DNA of 25,051 bases, taken from Alphaproteobacteria bacterium. Its GTDB lineage: Bacteria > Pseudomonadota > Alphaproteobacteria > RF32 > CAG-977. The stretch's first letter is position 1; the number at the start of each line of letters is the position of its first letter. Shown here one piece after another: positions 1 to 7,589 of the stretch. The notes under the pieces were generated by a model that was given only the letters and a program-made list of their open reading frames with translations, ran no database searches and was not told the DNA's origin. The stretch spans positions 1-25,051 of the forward strand of contig JAFVEJ010000024.1 of NCBI GenBank assembly GCA_017476085.1, in the 5' to 3' direction. Made by a program: the position numbers and the translations under genes.

Positions 1-650
1 CGTCCCGATCCGGCGGTGATGAATGTGCCGGAATACAGCATGTTTCTTCTGTCTGCCAACGGTGTTTTCGGATCAGTGAAAACTATTTCCGCGTCTTTTT
101 TGACAGCTTCGCTTTCTCCTGTTAAAGAGGCTTCTTCCACGCGCAGATCGACGCTTTCCAGCAACCGTCCGTCTGCCGGTATTTTCGCGCCAGTTTCTAC
201 ATAAACAATGTCGCCGACAACAATGTCTTTCTGGTTGATCAGGCGGACAATGCCGTTGCGCATAACCTTGGCCGGAATGTCGTCCTTTATTTTATTTAAA
301 GCTTCAAAGGCTTTGGCGCTTTTCCCCTCCATTATCAGAGAAATGGAAACAGATAAAATAACTGCGACAACGATGCCGATACATTCTATATATTCCGTTT
401 CCCCGCCGTTCAGGCCGCGCAAATAATTCACGCCGAAGGCAATAATCGCAGCAATAATCAGCATGAGAATCATCGGTTCGGTCAAGCTTGCACCAATCTT
501 TTTCAAAAGAGATTCCGGCGCCGGACGGGATAACTGATTTATGCCGAAACGCACAGCGTTATCAACGGCTTGTTCTTCGGAAAGTCCTTTATGTTCCTGA
601 ACTCCCAGCTGATCTAAAAGCTGTTGGCGTGATTGTGTATAAGCATCCAT
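1..650 (-). CDS. Calcium-type P-type ATPase, N-terminal part (cut by window edge)
   Basis: This is the amino-terminal third of a cation-pumping P-type ATPase, with about 216 residues visible before the window ends. Residues 1-60 form a cytoplasmic N-terminal cation-ATPase domain. Two hydrophobic segments follow at about 65-85 and 95-115. The start of the actuator domain then carries the dephosphorylation motif T177-G-E-S180, preceded by the GD-x-V-x-V-x3-A-x-I-P-A-D-G-R pattern typical of the PacL/SERCA (P2) class. The phosphorylated DKTG aspartate lies outside the window, so ion specificity cannot be read; Ca2+ or a related divalent cation is the family default. The ATG at 650 follows an AAGG ribosome site and fits the family N-terminus. 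The gene diverges from the 834-aa gene at 951. Family assignment is firm; substrate is not. Confidence 0.9.
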   Translation of the reverse strand, partial: MDAYTQSRQQLLDQLGVQEHKGLSEEQAVDNAVRFGINQLSRPAPESLLKKIGASLTEPMILMLIIAAIIAFGVNYLRGLNGGETEYIECIGIVVAVILSVSISLIMEGKSAKAFEALNKIKDDIPAKVMRNGIVRLINQKDIVVGDIVYVETGAKIPADGRLLESVDLRVEEASLTGESEAVKKDAEIVFTDPKTPLADRRNMLYSGTFITAGSG

Positions 651-950
651 TGAAATAAAGCCTTTTTATTGAAAAACAATAATCGCAGAAGAGTAAAAGC
701 GGAGAAATTCGAACGCAGTTTCTTTGCCGAAAGATTGATTTGTCAATAACGGCCGATAAAGCGCAAGACAATCACTTTTAAACCATTATTACAATTAAAT
801 GACATCATTTGAGGAGTCAAGGAAAACTTTGGTAAAAAGCAAAGAGAAAATAGGGTTTTTCGAGAATTTTTTTGTCTAATTTTCGTTGACTCCGTGTCCG
901 GATGTTTGGTACATTATTATAAATATATTAAGCCGATAAGGAGATTTTCT
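651..950. other. Divergent intergenic region between P-type ATPase and the 834-aa gene
   Basis: No gene is visible in these 300 bases. They hold a promoter for the rightward gene (886-915), an AT-rich stretch, and a 14-base palindrome at 797-810 (AAATGA-CA-TCATTT) that could be an operator. On the minus strand a TTGACA match (read from 746 to 741) may be the -35 box of the ATPase gene, but a clear -10 partner is not evident. The open frame at 589-771 on the minus strand overlaps the ATPase start and has no protein features. Confidence 0.5.
886..915 (+). promoter_or_regulatory. Sigma70-type promoter for the 834-aa gene
   Basis: A TTGACT -35 box at 886-891 and a TACATT -10 box at 910-915 are separated by 18 bases. 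A second -10-like TATTAT overlaps at 915-920. The start codon follows about 30 bases downstream with an AAGGAG ribosome site at 938-943. Confidence 0.6.
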
Positions 951-3455
951 ATGGCGCATGATTTTTTTAACGATGAAAAACAATCTTTTGAAGCTTTGGG
1001 CGAAGCAGGTGACAGACATAAAAAGCATAATCGCGAAATTACAGAAAAAAGGCGCGATTTTACGGCGCGCATAGATGAGGCTATGGTCAAAACGGATCCG
1101 GCGGATACAAGGGGCGTGGAAAATCCCAGATATCGTTCCAGAGAAGAAAAAATCGAGTGTTTGGATAAAATCCTGAATGAAAAAGGGTTTAACAGACGTG
1201 ATTCTACGGAAGTAATGCAGCTGTTCGCGTCTTATCGTGATTTGGGTGCGTACGATAAGATGATAGAAGTTTATACCAAAACGGACAGCAGGGATTTTCG
1301 GTCTGCGCCTATGGTGCGCGAACAATTGGCTGGGGCTTATTATCAGCGTTCCTTTGAAGAGGGGCGTTCTCCCGAGCTTGTGAAAAAAGATCGCGCAATG
1401 GCTGCCAGAATCTGCGATCATTTGATGTATGTTGAAAAAAACAGCAGCATCGCTTACGGAATTGCCGCTAAATGTTTGGTCGCAGAGGGAAAACAGGCCG
1501 AAGCAACAAAAATGTATGAGAACGGTTTTAAAGAAACTCTGGATCCGTTTATAGGGCTTCAAGCCGTTCATGCCAATCTTGAATCGGGGAATAAAAAGCG
1601 GGCGGAGGAAACGGCAAAGGTCGTTTATTTGGCCGCTTTGCGTGACGGTGCTGAGGAATCCAAGGATTTTTATGCCGTTTCAGCTGCTCTGCAGGCCGCT
1701 TGCATTGCCGGCGCGGAACCTGAAAAAATCGCGCATTTGAGCAATCGTTTGGCTCACTGTGTGCAGTATGAATGGCAAAAAGATGAAATTGAAAGAAATC
1801 TGAAAACAATTGAGCAAAACGGTTTTGATGCGGCTAAGGTTGTTCAACAGGAAATCAGCGGATGGAAGTTGAAGGAAGATGCTCGGAAAAGCGGTCTGAT
1901 CGTTATAGAAAATTTAAAGAAAGATGACCGCACGTTCGGAGAAGATGAAAAATTATCGGCTTTGCATGAGCACAGCTATAACTATCGGGGATGCGGTTCC
2001 GATTTCCGCGGCGTCAGTCGGGTCGGCGGCAATATGGAATTCGGCGGACAACTCCCTTCACATACCGTTTCCAGACAGGATTTGGAATTGTTTACCGCTT
2101 TGATACACCATACGCCGGAAGAATTGGGAATTAAAAATCTGGAAGGCTTGGATCCTGAGCTGCCATTGGATCAGATTAAAGAACCGGAGGTCTTTATGAA
2201 GGCTGCCGACCGTTTGATCCGACAAACGTTTATGACGGGAAATTTTGCGGGAAGGGGACTGCATCTGGAAGAAAACGCTTTGTCAAAAGAAGCGGACGGT
2301 AAATCGGTTTATGACAGAACCGTTGCCGGCGCTTTGGAAGAAAGCGGCAAAATATCGGATATTGATACCCTGCCGGAAGAGGAGCAATGGAAAGAGAAGG
2401 CTTTTGTTGATACCAGAACAAATATTTCTGCAATCTTTGCTTTGGGAATGGGGGATTGCCGCCATCATGCCCAGGTCAAACAGATTATGTTCGATATGTA
2501 TCAGAGAAAGCGAATGAACGATGCGCTGGGAGCAATGCTGGATCAGGTGCGGGAAGGAAAAACGATTGATCTGGAAAACGGAAAGGAAGCCCAGGCTTTT
2601 TATAAAGAACTGAATACTGAATTGAGAACAACCGATGTTCAGGTAATGATGCCCATTAAAATGCATCAGCAGAAAAAAGTGGGCAAGAAATGGGTTCCGG
2701 CTAAAGAAGGGGAGGAAGGCGCTCAGGATGCAACATATAAGCCCGTTTTAACAGGGGATAAAAAGTATACCGTTGATGAAAGCGGCGCTATGCATAATCT
2801 GGAAGACCATACTTTGTGCTGGTTCATCAGAAAAGACAAAGAAGGGCGATTGGAATCCCTTGAAATGCGCGATGCTTTTTATCAGGAAAAATATTACGGA
2901 TGGGGAGATCGGCCCGTCGATATTGAGAGTGAAATATCACTTGAAACAAGAAAAGATAAGGACGGTAAAGAATATACCGCTTTGAAAATTAAAGCTGGAA
3001 CGATTAAAGGCGATAAAACAAATACCGGTGAGGAAATAGAGGTTTATCAGGAACCGACAAGCTATAATACCGGACGGCGCGATCGGGAAGTAAATACAAG
3101 TACCGGACGTGATGTTTGTTTTGTCGGGATGCGGATGGAAGGATTTGATTCCGCCGACAGCTTCATTTCGATGATTAAAGATCGTGAAGGAATGGCCGAG
3201 GTTTTGAATAAAATCGAACATAAGAAACGGGCAGCTGATCAGACAAGAGAACAGGAAAAAGGACAAGAGAAGCAAAAAGAAAGTAATGGGGCTGTTGCTG
3301 TCAGCGAGAGTGCTCCAAAAGCTCCCAAACAGGAAACGCAGCAGCAATCTTCGGCTGAACCGCAGAAAACAACCCTTATGGGTAATCTGTCAAAGCAGCA
3401 ACGAATCAATGATGCCATACAAAGCAGCGTGCAAGAGGGAAACCTTCATATTTAA
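951..3455 (+). CDS. Unrecognised 834-aa cytoplasmic protein: TPR-like front, possible transglutaminase-like core
   Basis: The ATG at 951 is preferred over an upstream in-frame start at 894 because AAGGAG sits seven bases before it and the promoter overlaps the longer version. No signal peptide or membrane segment is visible. Residues about 70-290 are helical and repeat-like, and resemble the TRAFs-binding/DUF4071 helical fold (phrases such as ICDHLMYVEKNSSIAYGIAA and a later YENGF). The middle region carries G-D-C503-R-H-H, then H620 in an HTLCWF context and D641. This spacing is reminiscent of the Cys-His-Asp triad of transglutaminase-like cysteine proteases (EDR1 type). The last 90 residues are charged and Gln/Lys-rich, probably disordered. 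A 57-aa zinc-ribbon gene follows after 20 bases, suggesting an operon. Coding is certain; both domain calls are inferences by eye. Confidence 0.8.
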   Translation: MAHDFFNDEKQSFEALGEAGDRHKKHNREITEKRRDFTARIDEAMVKTDPADTRGVENPRYRSREEKIECLDKILNEKGFNRRDSTEVMQLFASYRDLGAYDKMIEVYTKTDSRDFRSAPMVREQLAGAYYQRSFEEGRSPELVKKDRAMAARICDHLMYVEKNSSIAYGIAAKCLVAEGKQAEATKMYENGFKETLDPFIGLQAVHANLESGNKKRAEETAKVVYLAALRDGAEESKDFYAVSAALQAACIAGAEPEKIAHLSNRLAHCVQYEWQKDEIERNLKTIEQNGFDAAKVVQQEISGWKLKEDARKSGLIVIENLKKDDRTFGEDEKLSALHEHSYNYRGCGSDFRGVSRVGGNMEFGGQLPSHTVSRQDLELFTALIHHTPEELGIKNLEGLDPELPLDQIKEPEVFMKAADRLIRQTFMTGNFAGRGLHLEENALSKEADGKSVYDRTVAGALEESGKISDIDTLPEEEQWKEKAFVDTRTNISAIFALGMGDCRHHAQVKQIMFDMYQRKRMNDALGAMLDQVREGKTIDLENGKEAQAFYKELNTELRTTDVQVMMPIKMHQQKKVGKKWVPAKEGEEGAQDATYKPVLTGDKKYTVDESGAMHNLEDHTLCWFIRKDKEGRLESLEMRDAFYQEKYYGWGDRPVDIESEISLETRKDKDGKEYTALKIKAGTIKGDKTNTGEEIEVYQEPTSYNTGRRDREVNTSTGRDVCFVGMRMEGFDSADSFISMIKDREGMAEVLNKIEHKKRAADQTREQEKGQEKQKESNGAVAVSESAPKAPKQETQQQSSAEPQKTTLMGNLSKQQRINDAIQSSVQEGNLHI

Positions 3456-3475
3456 CGGATTGAAAGAGGGCAGGA

Positions 3476-3649
3476 ATGTTTGAAAAAACGTATGAAATGA
3501 TTTGTCCGAACTGCAAAAAAACAAATAAAGTTTCAGTTCGGCTGAATGAGAATTTTAACGGCAAAGAGGAAGTGCATTGCGGTTTTTGCGGGGAAAAAAT
3601 AACGGAAATGCCCGCAGCAGAGCCTCCAAAAGTGAAATGTGAAGAGTAA
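3476..3649 (+). CDS. 57-aa zinc-ribbon protein
   Basis: This short gene lies 20 bases after the 834-aa gene and ends just before a strong terminator, so the two are probably one operon. An AGAGGGCAGG purine-rich ribosome site precedes the ATG. The protein begins MFEKTYEMICPNC and has two cysteine pairs, C10-x2-C13 and C35-x2-C38, in a CPNC...CGFC arrangement. That is a classic four-cysteine zinc ribbon of about 30 residues. The tail is short and charged, with a lone C55. Such ribbons bind nucleic acid, or act as accessory subunits of larger proteins; here the close linkage suggests a partner role for the upstream product, which is inference. It is too small for function to be named. Confidence 0.75.
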   Translation: MFEKTYEMICPNCKKTNKVSVRLNENFNGKEEVHCGFCGEKITEMPAAEPPKVKCEE

Positions 3650-3655
3650 AATAAA

Positions 3656-3690
3656 AAAACGGCGGTTTGAACAAACTGCCGTTTTTTTTG
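3656..3690 (+). terminator. Rho-independent terminator after the zinc-ribbon gene
   Basis: A stem of AAACGGCGGTTT pairs with AAACTGCCGTTT (one G-U pair) around a GAAC loop and runs into eight T residues at 3682-3689. It closes the 951-3649 operon. Confidence 0.9.
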
Positions 3691-3791
3691 ACTTTTTATT
3701 AAAGATGTACATTTTCAGATGGAATGTTCGCGAATAACGGCATGAAAGTTATCGCTTGCAGATATAGTATCCGTATGTTTGGGGAGAATTT

Positions 3792-3863
3792 ATGCGACTC
3801 GGCAAAAAAAGTGAGATATTTGTAAAAAATGTATTGAATGAGATTCAATATATTGTATCTTGA
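3792..3863 (+). other. Possible 23-codon leader ORF upstream of the TolC-like gene
   Basis: An ATG at 3792 with GGGGAG five bases upstream opens a 23-codon frame that ends at TGA 3861-3863, between the palindrome and the -10 box of the promoter below. It could be a chance frame: no promoter for it is obvious, and the peptide has no recognisable feature. It is recorded because the ribosome site is unusually good for a non-gene. Confidence 0.2.
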
Positions 3864-3874
3864 AAGAATATAAT
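3833..3874 (+). promoter_or_regulatory. Promoter with overlapping palindromic operator, TolC-like gene
   Basis: A perfect inverted repeat ATTGAAT-GAG-ATTCAAT at 3833-3849 lies just upstream of a consensus -10 box TATAAT at 3869-3874. The right arm supplies a poor -35 (TTCAAT) with a 19-base spacer, so a regulator bound to the palindrome could control entry of polymerase. A further small inverted repeat (AACGA-TATATT-TCGTT) lies in the leader. The operator role is inference from symmetry and position. Confidence 0.4.
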
Positions 3875-3918
3875 AAGCTCAGAACGATATATTTCGTTTT
3901 ATTCAACAGAGGTCGCTG

Positions 3919-5910
3919 ATGCGTTTGTTTAAACATAACTGTTTGAAAAATTTTGCTTTATTCGCTTTTGTTTCCGCTTTGACAGCTTCTTGTGCCGTTC
4001 AAACGGATCCGACAACTTTAGGTGAGAGATCTTCGCGGGCCGCTGTGGATAAAGCAGCTTTGTTCGGCGGACAAGAGGAAATTATTAAGCCGATTACTTT
4101 GTACGAAGCGATGGCGCGGGCGATTAAGTATAATTCTGATCAGCGCGTGGCGTTGATGGAACAGGCAATCGCTTACGGTATTGCGGATTCCGCTTCCAAG
4201 GATTTATTGCCGGAAGTTGCTGCCAGCGGTGGTTTTTCTTCCCGATCTGACCGCTTGGCCGTTTCTGCAAAGTCCGTCCGAACAGGAGCGTGGACACTGC
4301 CGGATTCCTATATTGAAGATAAGACGGTTCGGACAGGGCAGCTGCAAATAGTTTACAATGTGTTGGATTTCGGGATCAGTTATGTTAATGCCAAACAAGC
4401 TTCGGATCGCCGTTATATCAGTGAAGAATTACGCCGCAAGTCTATTCACCAGGTAATTCATGAAGTGCGCGTCGCTTTTTGGAAAGCGGCGGCAGCGCAG
4501 CGTATTATTGAGGATCTGGCCGTTTTAATCGCCTCCGTTCAGGATGAATTGGTTCGCGTGAATGCGGGACATGCAACAGAAAAAACGCAGGAGCAGTTAG
4601 AAGAGCAGAAAAAATTATTGACCGCTTTGCAAAATTTAACGGATTTACGGAATGATATTTTGACGGCCAAAGCTGAGCTGGGCGCGTTGATGAACTTGCC
4701 TCCGAACGCGGATTTTACTTTGGATGTTCCTTCCGAGATGGATAACGCTAAAGTTGTCAAAGATTTCGGTCAGATTGATCTGGAGCAGTTTGCTTTGGTT
4801 AATCGTCCCGAATTAAGAATTAACGACTATGAAGCCAGAATCGCCAAAGCAGAAGCTAAGAAAGAAATTTTGCGTTTGTTCCCCGGAATTGAATTCAGCG
4901 CCGGAATTAATTACAATTCCAATTCTTATTTGAAAAATAAAAACTGGGCGGATGCCGGCATAGGCGTAACGTGGAATTTAATGAATTTATTTACGCAGCC
5001 GAAAGCCATTCGATTGGCTAAGGACAAAGAAGAATTGGAACGGCTGCGGCGGTTGGCGATGACTATGGCTGTCACAACGCAGGTTAATGTTTCTTTCCTG
5101 CAGCTGCGGCAGGCCGCCGAAGCTTTTGAAATTGCCAATTCTTTGGACGAAGTTAATGAAGGGTTGTGGCAGAAAGCGTTTAAAAATAAAAACCGAACGG
5201 TTCAGGAGCAGCGCAGGACTTTGATGACGGCAGTGGAACGGCTGATTTCTCATTTAAAAAGGGATTTCGCGTATGCCGAATATAAAGGCGCCGAAAGTAA
5301 TTTGTTTGTTGCTTTAGGGGTTGATCCGCTGCCGCGATTTATAGCGCAGGCTAATATTCAATCCATTGCCGGAATGTTGGAAGACAATTTGTCCAGAAAT
5401 GCGCCGCGCGGATTTAAGGAAGTTTCTTATGACCGCCCGCCCTCTGATAAAGCGCATCTGACAGCATTGAGCCCCGATCAGCGTGCAAAGTTGCTGGAGT
5501 GGTCAAATTTACGCCGCATCGGTAAAGACAACGCTTTTGCAGACAGAGCCGTTAATGAACCAGTTATATTAAATGGAGCCGCTCCGGCCGGCAATCAACC
5601 GGCAACAGTTAAAACACCTGACGTAAAATTGGTTAAAGCTGTTCCGGCAGCGAAAAAAGGACGGGCGGCAGATTTGCGGCTGCTGCAATTATCTTCTTTT
5701 GAAAAATTGGATGGAGCGCAGGCTTATTGGCGTCAACTGGTTGAAACAGATGCGGCGTTAAAGGCATATTCTCCGATCTTCAGAGAGGTAAATATACCCG
5801 GGAAAGGAGTGCGTTTCAGGACCTTTGTTGCTGATACGGAGACTAAGTTGAAAACAATTTGTCAGCGTTTGGCCGCAGAAATAAAATCCTGTTTGATTAT
5901 GAAGCAATAA
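3919..5910 (+). CDS. TolC-type outer-membrane factor fused to a C-terminal SPOR-like domain
   Basis: The protein is 663 aa, well above the 420-500 usual for TolC-family channels. A signal sequence is followed by a possible lipobox (LTAS-C25), so it may be lipid-anchored as in the OprM/NodT/CusC group, although the -3 residue is Thr. Residues about 55-490 have the two outer-membrane-efflux repeats: long amphipathic helices and a beta segment around FPGIEFSAGINYNSNSYL. A linker follows, then about 85 C-terminal residues (from RAADLRLLQLSSFEKLDGAQ) resembling a SPOR domain: the opening LQLSSF strand, a helix with AYWRQL, an FRTFV strand and a terminal Cys-containing helix-strand. SPOR domains bind glycan strands of peptidoglycan lacking stem peptides. 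No pump or adaptor gene adjoins. The ATG has AGAGGT upstream and a terminator follows. Confidence 0.88.
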   Translation: MRLFKHNCLKNFALFAFVSALTASCAVQTDPTTLGERSSRAAVDKAALFGGQEEIIKPITLYEAMARAIKYNSDQRVALMEQAIAYGIADSASKDLLPEVAASGGFSSRSDRLAVSAKSVRTGAWTLPDSYIEDKTVRTGQLQIVYNVLDFGISYVNAKQASDRRYISEELRRKSIHQVIHEVRVAFWKAAAAQRIIEDLAVLIASVQDELVRVNAGHATEKTQEQLEEQKKLLTALQNLTDLRNDILTAKAELGALMNLPPNADFTLDVPSEMDNAKVVKDFGQIDLEQFALVNRPELRINDYEARIAKAEAKKEILRLFPGIEFSAGINYNSNSYLKNKNWADAGIGVTWNLMNLFTQPKAIRLAKDKEELERLRRLAMTMAVTTQVNVSFLQLRQAAEAFEIANSLDEVNEGLWQKAFKNKNRTVQEQRRTLMTAVERLISHLKRDFAYAEYKGAESNLFVALGVDPLPRFIAQANIQSIAGMLEDNLSRNAPRGFKEVSYDRPPSDKAHLTALSPDQRAKLLEWSNLRRIGKDNAFADRAVNEPVILNGAAPAGNQPATVKTPDVKLVKAVPAAKKGRAADLRLLQLSSFEKLDGAQAYWRQLVETDAALKAYSPIFREVNIPGKGVRFRTFVADTETKLKTICQRLAAEIKSCLIMKQ

Positions 5911-5925
5911 AGGAATAAAAGGAAA

Positions 5926-5966
5926 AAAATCGTTCCGTCCGTGTTTTAGCGGGCGGATATTTTTTT
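5926..5966. terminator. Bidirectional Rho-independent terminator
   Basis: A TCCGTCCG arm pairs with CGGGCGGA (one G-U pair) around a TGTTTTAG loop. A run of seven T residues follows on the plus strand, and a run of seven A residues precedes it, giving T residues on the minus strand. It can therefore end both the TolC-like gene and the convergent 51-aa gene. Confidence 0.8.
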
Positions 5967-6120
5967 ATGAATGTAATTCGTTTTTTTGATTCGGCGGAGA
6001 AGGCTGCCGATCTTCACTCGGTGCCGCAGATTCCGTTTGCGGCACAGGATATTCCTTTCCTGTTACAAGGCTTTTGACGGATCCGACGGCTAAAAATTGT
6101 TCATATAAAGAAACAGACAT
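5965..6120 (-). CDS. 51-aa orphan small protein
   Basis: A short minus-strand frame runs from an ATG at 6120, preceded by AAAGGAATCGGA as ribosome site, to a TAA at 5967-5965. It has a near-consensus promoter just upstream and a terminator starting right at its stop codon, so it looks like a complete one-gene transcription unit. The product begins MSVSLYEQFLAVGSVKSLVT, has no membrane segment, and has a Pro/Ser/Gln-rich, probably disordered second half. It lies downstream of the F0 operon on the same strand and could in part be read from it. I do not recognise a family; the regulatory signals are the main support for its being real. Confidence 0.55.
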   Translation of the reverse strand: MSVSLYEQFLAVGSVKSLVTGKEYPVPQTESAAPSEDRQPSPPNQKNELHS

Positions 6121-6146
6121 TCCGATTCCTTTCTATATAAGAAAAA

Positions 6147-6175
6147 AGTATCGGGCAAAAAGGACGGTTTGTCAA
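6147..6175 (-). promoter_or_regulatory. Near-consensus sigma70 promoter for the 51-aa gene
   Basis: Read on the minus strand, a perfect TTGACA (6175-6170) is followed by a 17-base spacer and GATACT (6152-6147). Transcription would begin near 6140, about 20 bases before the ATG at 6120. It is one of the best promoter matches in the window. Confidence 0.65.
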
Positions 6176-6226
6176 TTTAATATAAAATATGACCCGAAAC
6201 GTAAAGTCATACGAAAAGTAGAAAAT

Positions 6227-6781
6227 TCAAGCGGCTTTTTCTTTGGAAAAAAGATCCGGCAAAGAGGAAATGGCCTCATCGATTAATTGCTGTCCCGCGT
6301 CACCGGAAAGTTTTTCCGATAAAAGCTTTTCCACTGCCTGCATAGCGATTGCGGCGGCTAAAGTGCGAACTTCTTCAGACGCTTCTTCCATAGCTCTGTT
6401 TAAGCGGGCTTCAGCGGCTTCTTCGCGTTTTTTCAATTTTTCTTCGAAGTCTTTTTGAATATTTTCCTGAAGTTTCCGGGCATTTTCTTCCGCTTCTTTC
6501 AGGGCGTTTTGTGTTGTCTGTTCCATTTGTTCATAACGGACGGTATATTCAGCCAATAAAGTTTCGGCTTCAACGCGCAGTTTAGCAGCTTCTTCCAATC
6601 TGGAAGCGATTTTATCGGCACGGGCTTGTAAAAACGCGGAAATAGACTTCCCGGCCAGTTTTGTTAAAGCAAAGACGGTGATGCAGAAAGCGATTCCCAC
6701 CCAAAACGTAGGATCCTGAAACATAGAATGATGTTCGCCGGCATGTTCGGCTGTTGCCGCCAAAGCTTGAGAAATAATCAT
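6227..6781 (-). CDS. atpF: ATP synthase F0 subunit b
   Basis: Subunit b is part of the peripheral stalk that holds F1 stationary against the rotating c-ring. This copy is 184 aa: a short N-terminus, one membrane helix at about residues 26-43 (in FWVGIAFCITVFALTKLAG), then a long charged coiled coil rich in Glu, Ala and Lys to the C-terminus. The ATG at 6781 overlaps the stop of the b' gene as ATGA, so the two are translationally coupled. It is the last gene of the F0 operon. No clear terminator follows before the promoter at 6147-6175; only a weak 5-6-bp hairpin near 6190-6212 is visible. Confidence 0.95.
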   Translation of the reverse strand: MIISQALAATAEHAGEHHSMFQDPTFWVGIAFCITVFALTKLAGKSISAFLQARADKIASRLEEAAKLRVEAETLLAEYTVRYEQMEQTTQNALKEAEENARKLQENIQKDFEEKLKKREEAAEARLNRAMEEASEEVRTLAAAIAMQAVEKLLSEKLSGDAGQQLIDEAISSLPDLFSKEKAA

Positions 6782-7269
6782 ATTTTTTTCTCCATTACAG
6801 AGGCGGTGGTTTTCTTGATTTCCTCTGCCGAAGCCGTAATGCCCGCCGTCTTTTGAATGATCAAATTCGTTAAATCGCCGGCAATGAGAGCGATATCCTG
6901 CAAAGCGGCTTTCTTGGCCGTTTCAAGCGTTTGTTCCTTTTCAGCGATATGTGCCGATAATCGGACGTTAAAATCAGCTTCAGACTGCCGAATTAAAGTT
7001 TGAGCATCTTCCTGCGCCTGAGCAAAAAGCATTTGCGTTTTGTTTTTTACAAGGGCTTGAGCGTCATTTAATTCTTTGAGAAGGCGCGAAGCTTCATCTT
7101 TCAGTTCTTCCGTTTTTTTTATGTCTTCTTCTATTCTGGACCGACGCGCATCCACAGTCGCGCGCATTGCGGGCATAACAAAACGCCACATCATTAAGAA
7201 CATTGCGCAAAACGTAATCAGCATCCAAAAGCTTTGAGATGCATACCAAGTCGGGTCAAGCTGCGGCAT
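6778..7269 (-). CDS. atpG: ATP synthase F0 subunit b' (second b-type subunit)
   Basis: This is the diverged second b subunit (b') that pairs with b in Alphaproteobacteria and phototrophs to form a heterodimeric stator stalk. It is 163 aa, with a single membrane helix at about residues 12-32 (FWMLITFCAMFLMMW), then a charged coiled coil (DARRSRIEEDIKKTEELKDE) and an Ala-rich end. The N-terminus MPQLDPTWYASQSFW is the usual b' opening. It starts about 30 bases after the c-subunit stop and overlaps the b gene by four bases. The gene is called atpF' or atpG depending on the annotation; atpG here does not mean the gamma subunit. Confidence 0.93.
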   Translation of the reverse strand: MPQLDPTWYASQSFWMLITFCAMFLMMWRFVMPAMRATVDARRSRIEEDIKKTEELKDEASRLLKELNDAQALVKNKTQMLFAQAQEDAQTLIRQSEADFNVRLSAHIAEKEQTLETAKKAALQDIALIAGDLTNLIIQKTAGITASAEEIKKTTASVMEKKI

Positions 7270-7300
7270 TGCTCGTCGGTCCTTATTCCGAAAATATAAA

Positions 7301-7546
7301 TTACAGGAACAACATAACTAACGCGATAACCAACGCATACAACGCGATAGCTTCCGTCGCGGCAAAGCCGATCAGACCGAAGGCGTTTACATCGTTTTTC
7401 ACTGTCGGGTTGCGGCCGACGGTATCAATCATCGTAATCCAAATTTTAGACACGCCTTCGGCGGCGGTTTTCATACTGATAGCGCACAAAGCCGCGGCGA
7501 TAAATTTAACTGCTTCCGCTATATATTTTGCGAATTCGGCATCCAT
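7301..7546 (-). CDS. atpE: ATP synthase F0 subunit c, with unusual charged first helix
   Basis: Subunit c forms the proton-driven rotor ring. The 81-aa hairpin has the polar loop R45-N46-P47 and the ion-binding E65 in helix 2 (GFAATEA). Helix 1 is odd. The usual GxGxGxG packing motif is replaced by small residues T27-x-A29-x-G31-x-S33, and three charged residues, K26, E30 and K34, are spaced one helical turn apart where other c subunits are hydrophobic or glycine. Aligned from the loop, E30 corresponds to E. coli I26, close to the ion site. The frame is continuous and the codons clear, so this is not an obvious reading error. It follows atpB after about 40 bases with an AAGGA ribosome site. 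Identity is certain by loop, E65 and operon position; effect on ring size or ion choice is open. Confidence 0.95.
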   Translation of the reverse strand: MDAEFAKYIAEAVKFIAAALCAISMKTAAEGVSKIWITMIDTVGRNPTVKNDVNAFGLIGFAATEAIALYALVIALVMLFL

Positions 7547-7589
7547 AATTTTTTATCCTTCCTAAAAAACACCGTTACAAACAAAAGAA

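Noticed and set aside
876..1571. 231-aa open frame on the minus strand
   Set aside because: It runs antisense to the 834-aa gene, covers that gene's promoter and start, and has the Phe/His/Arg-rich composition of a shadow frame.
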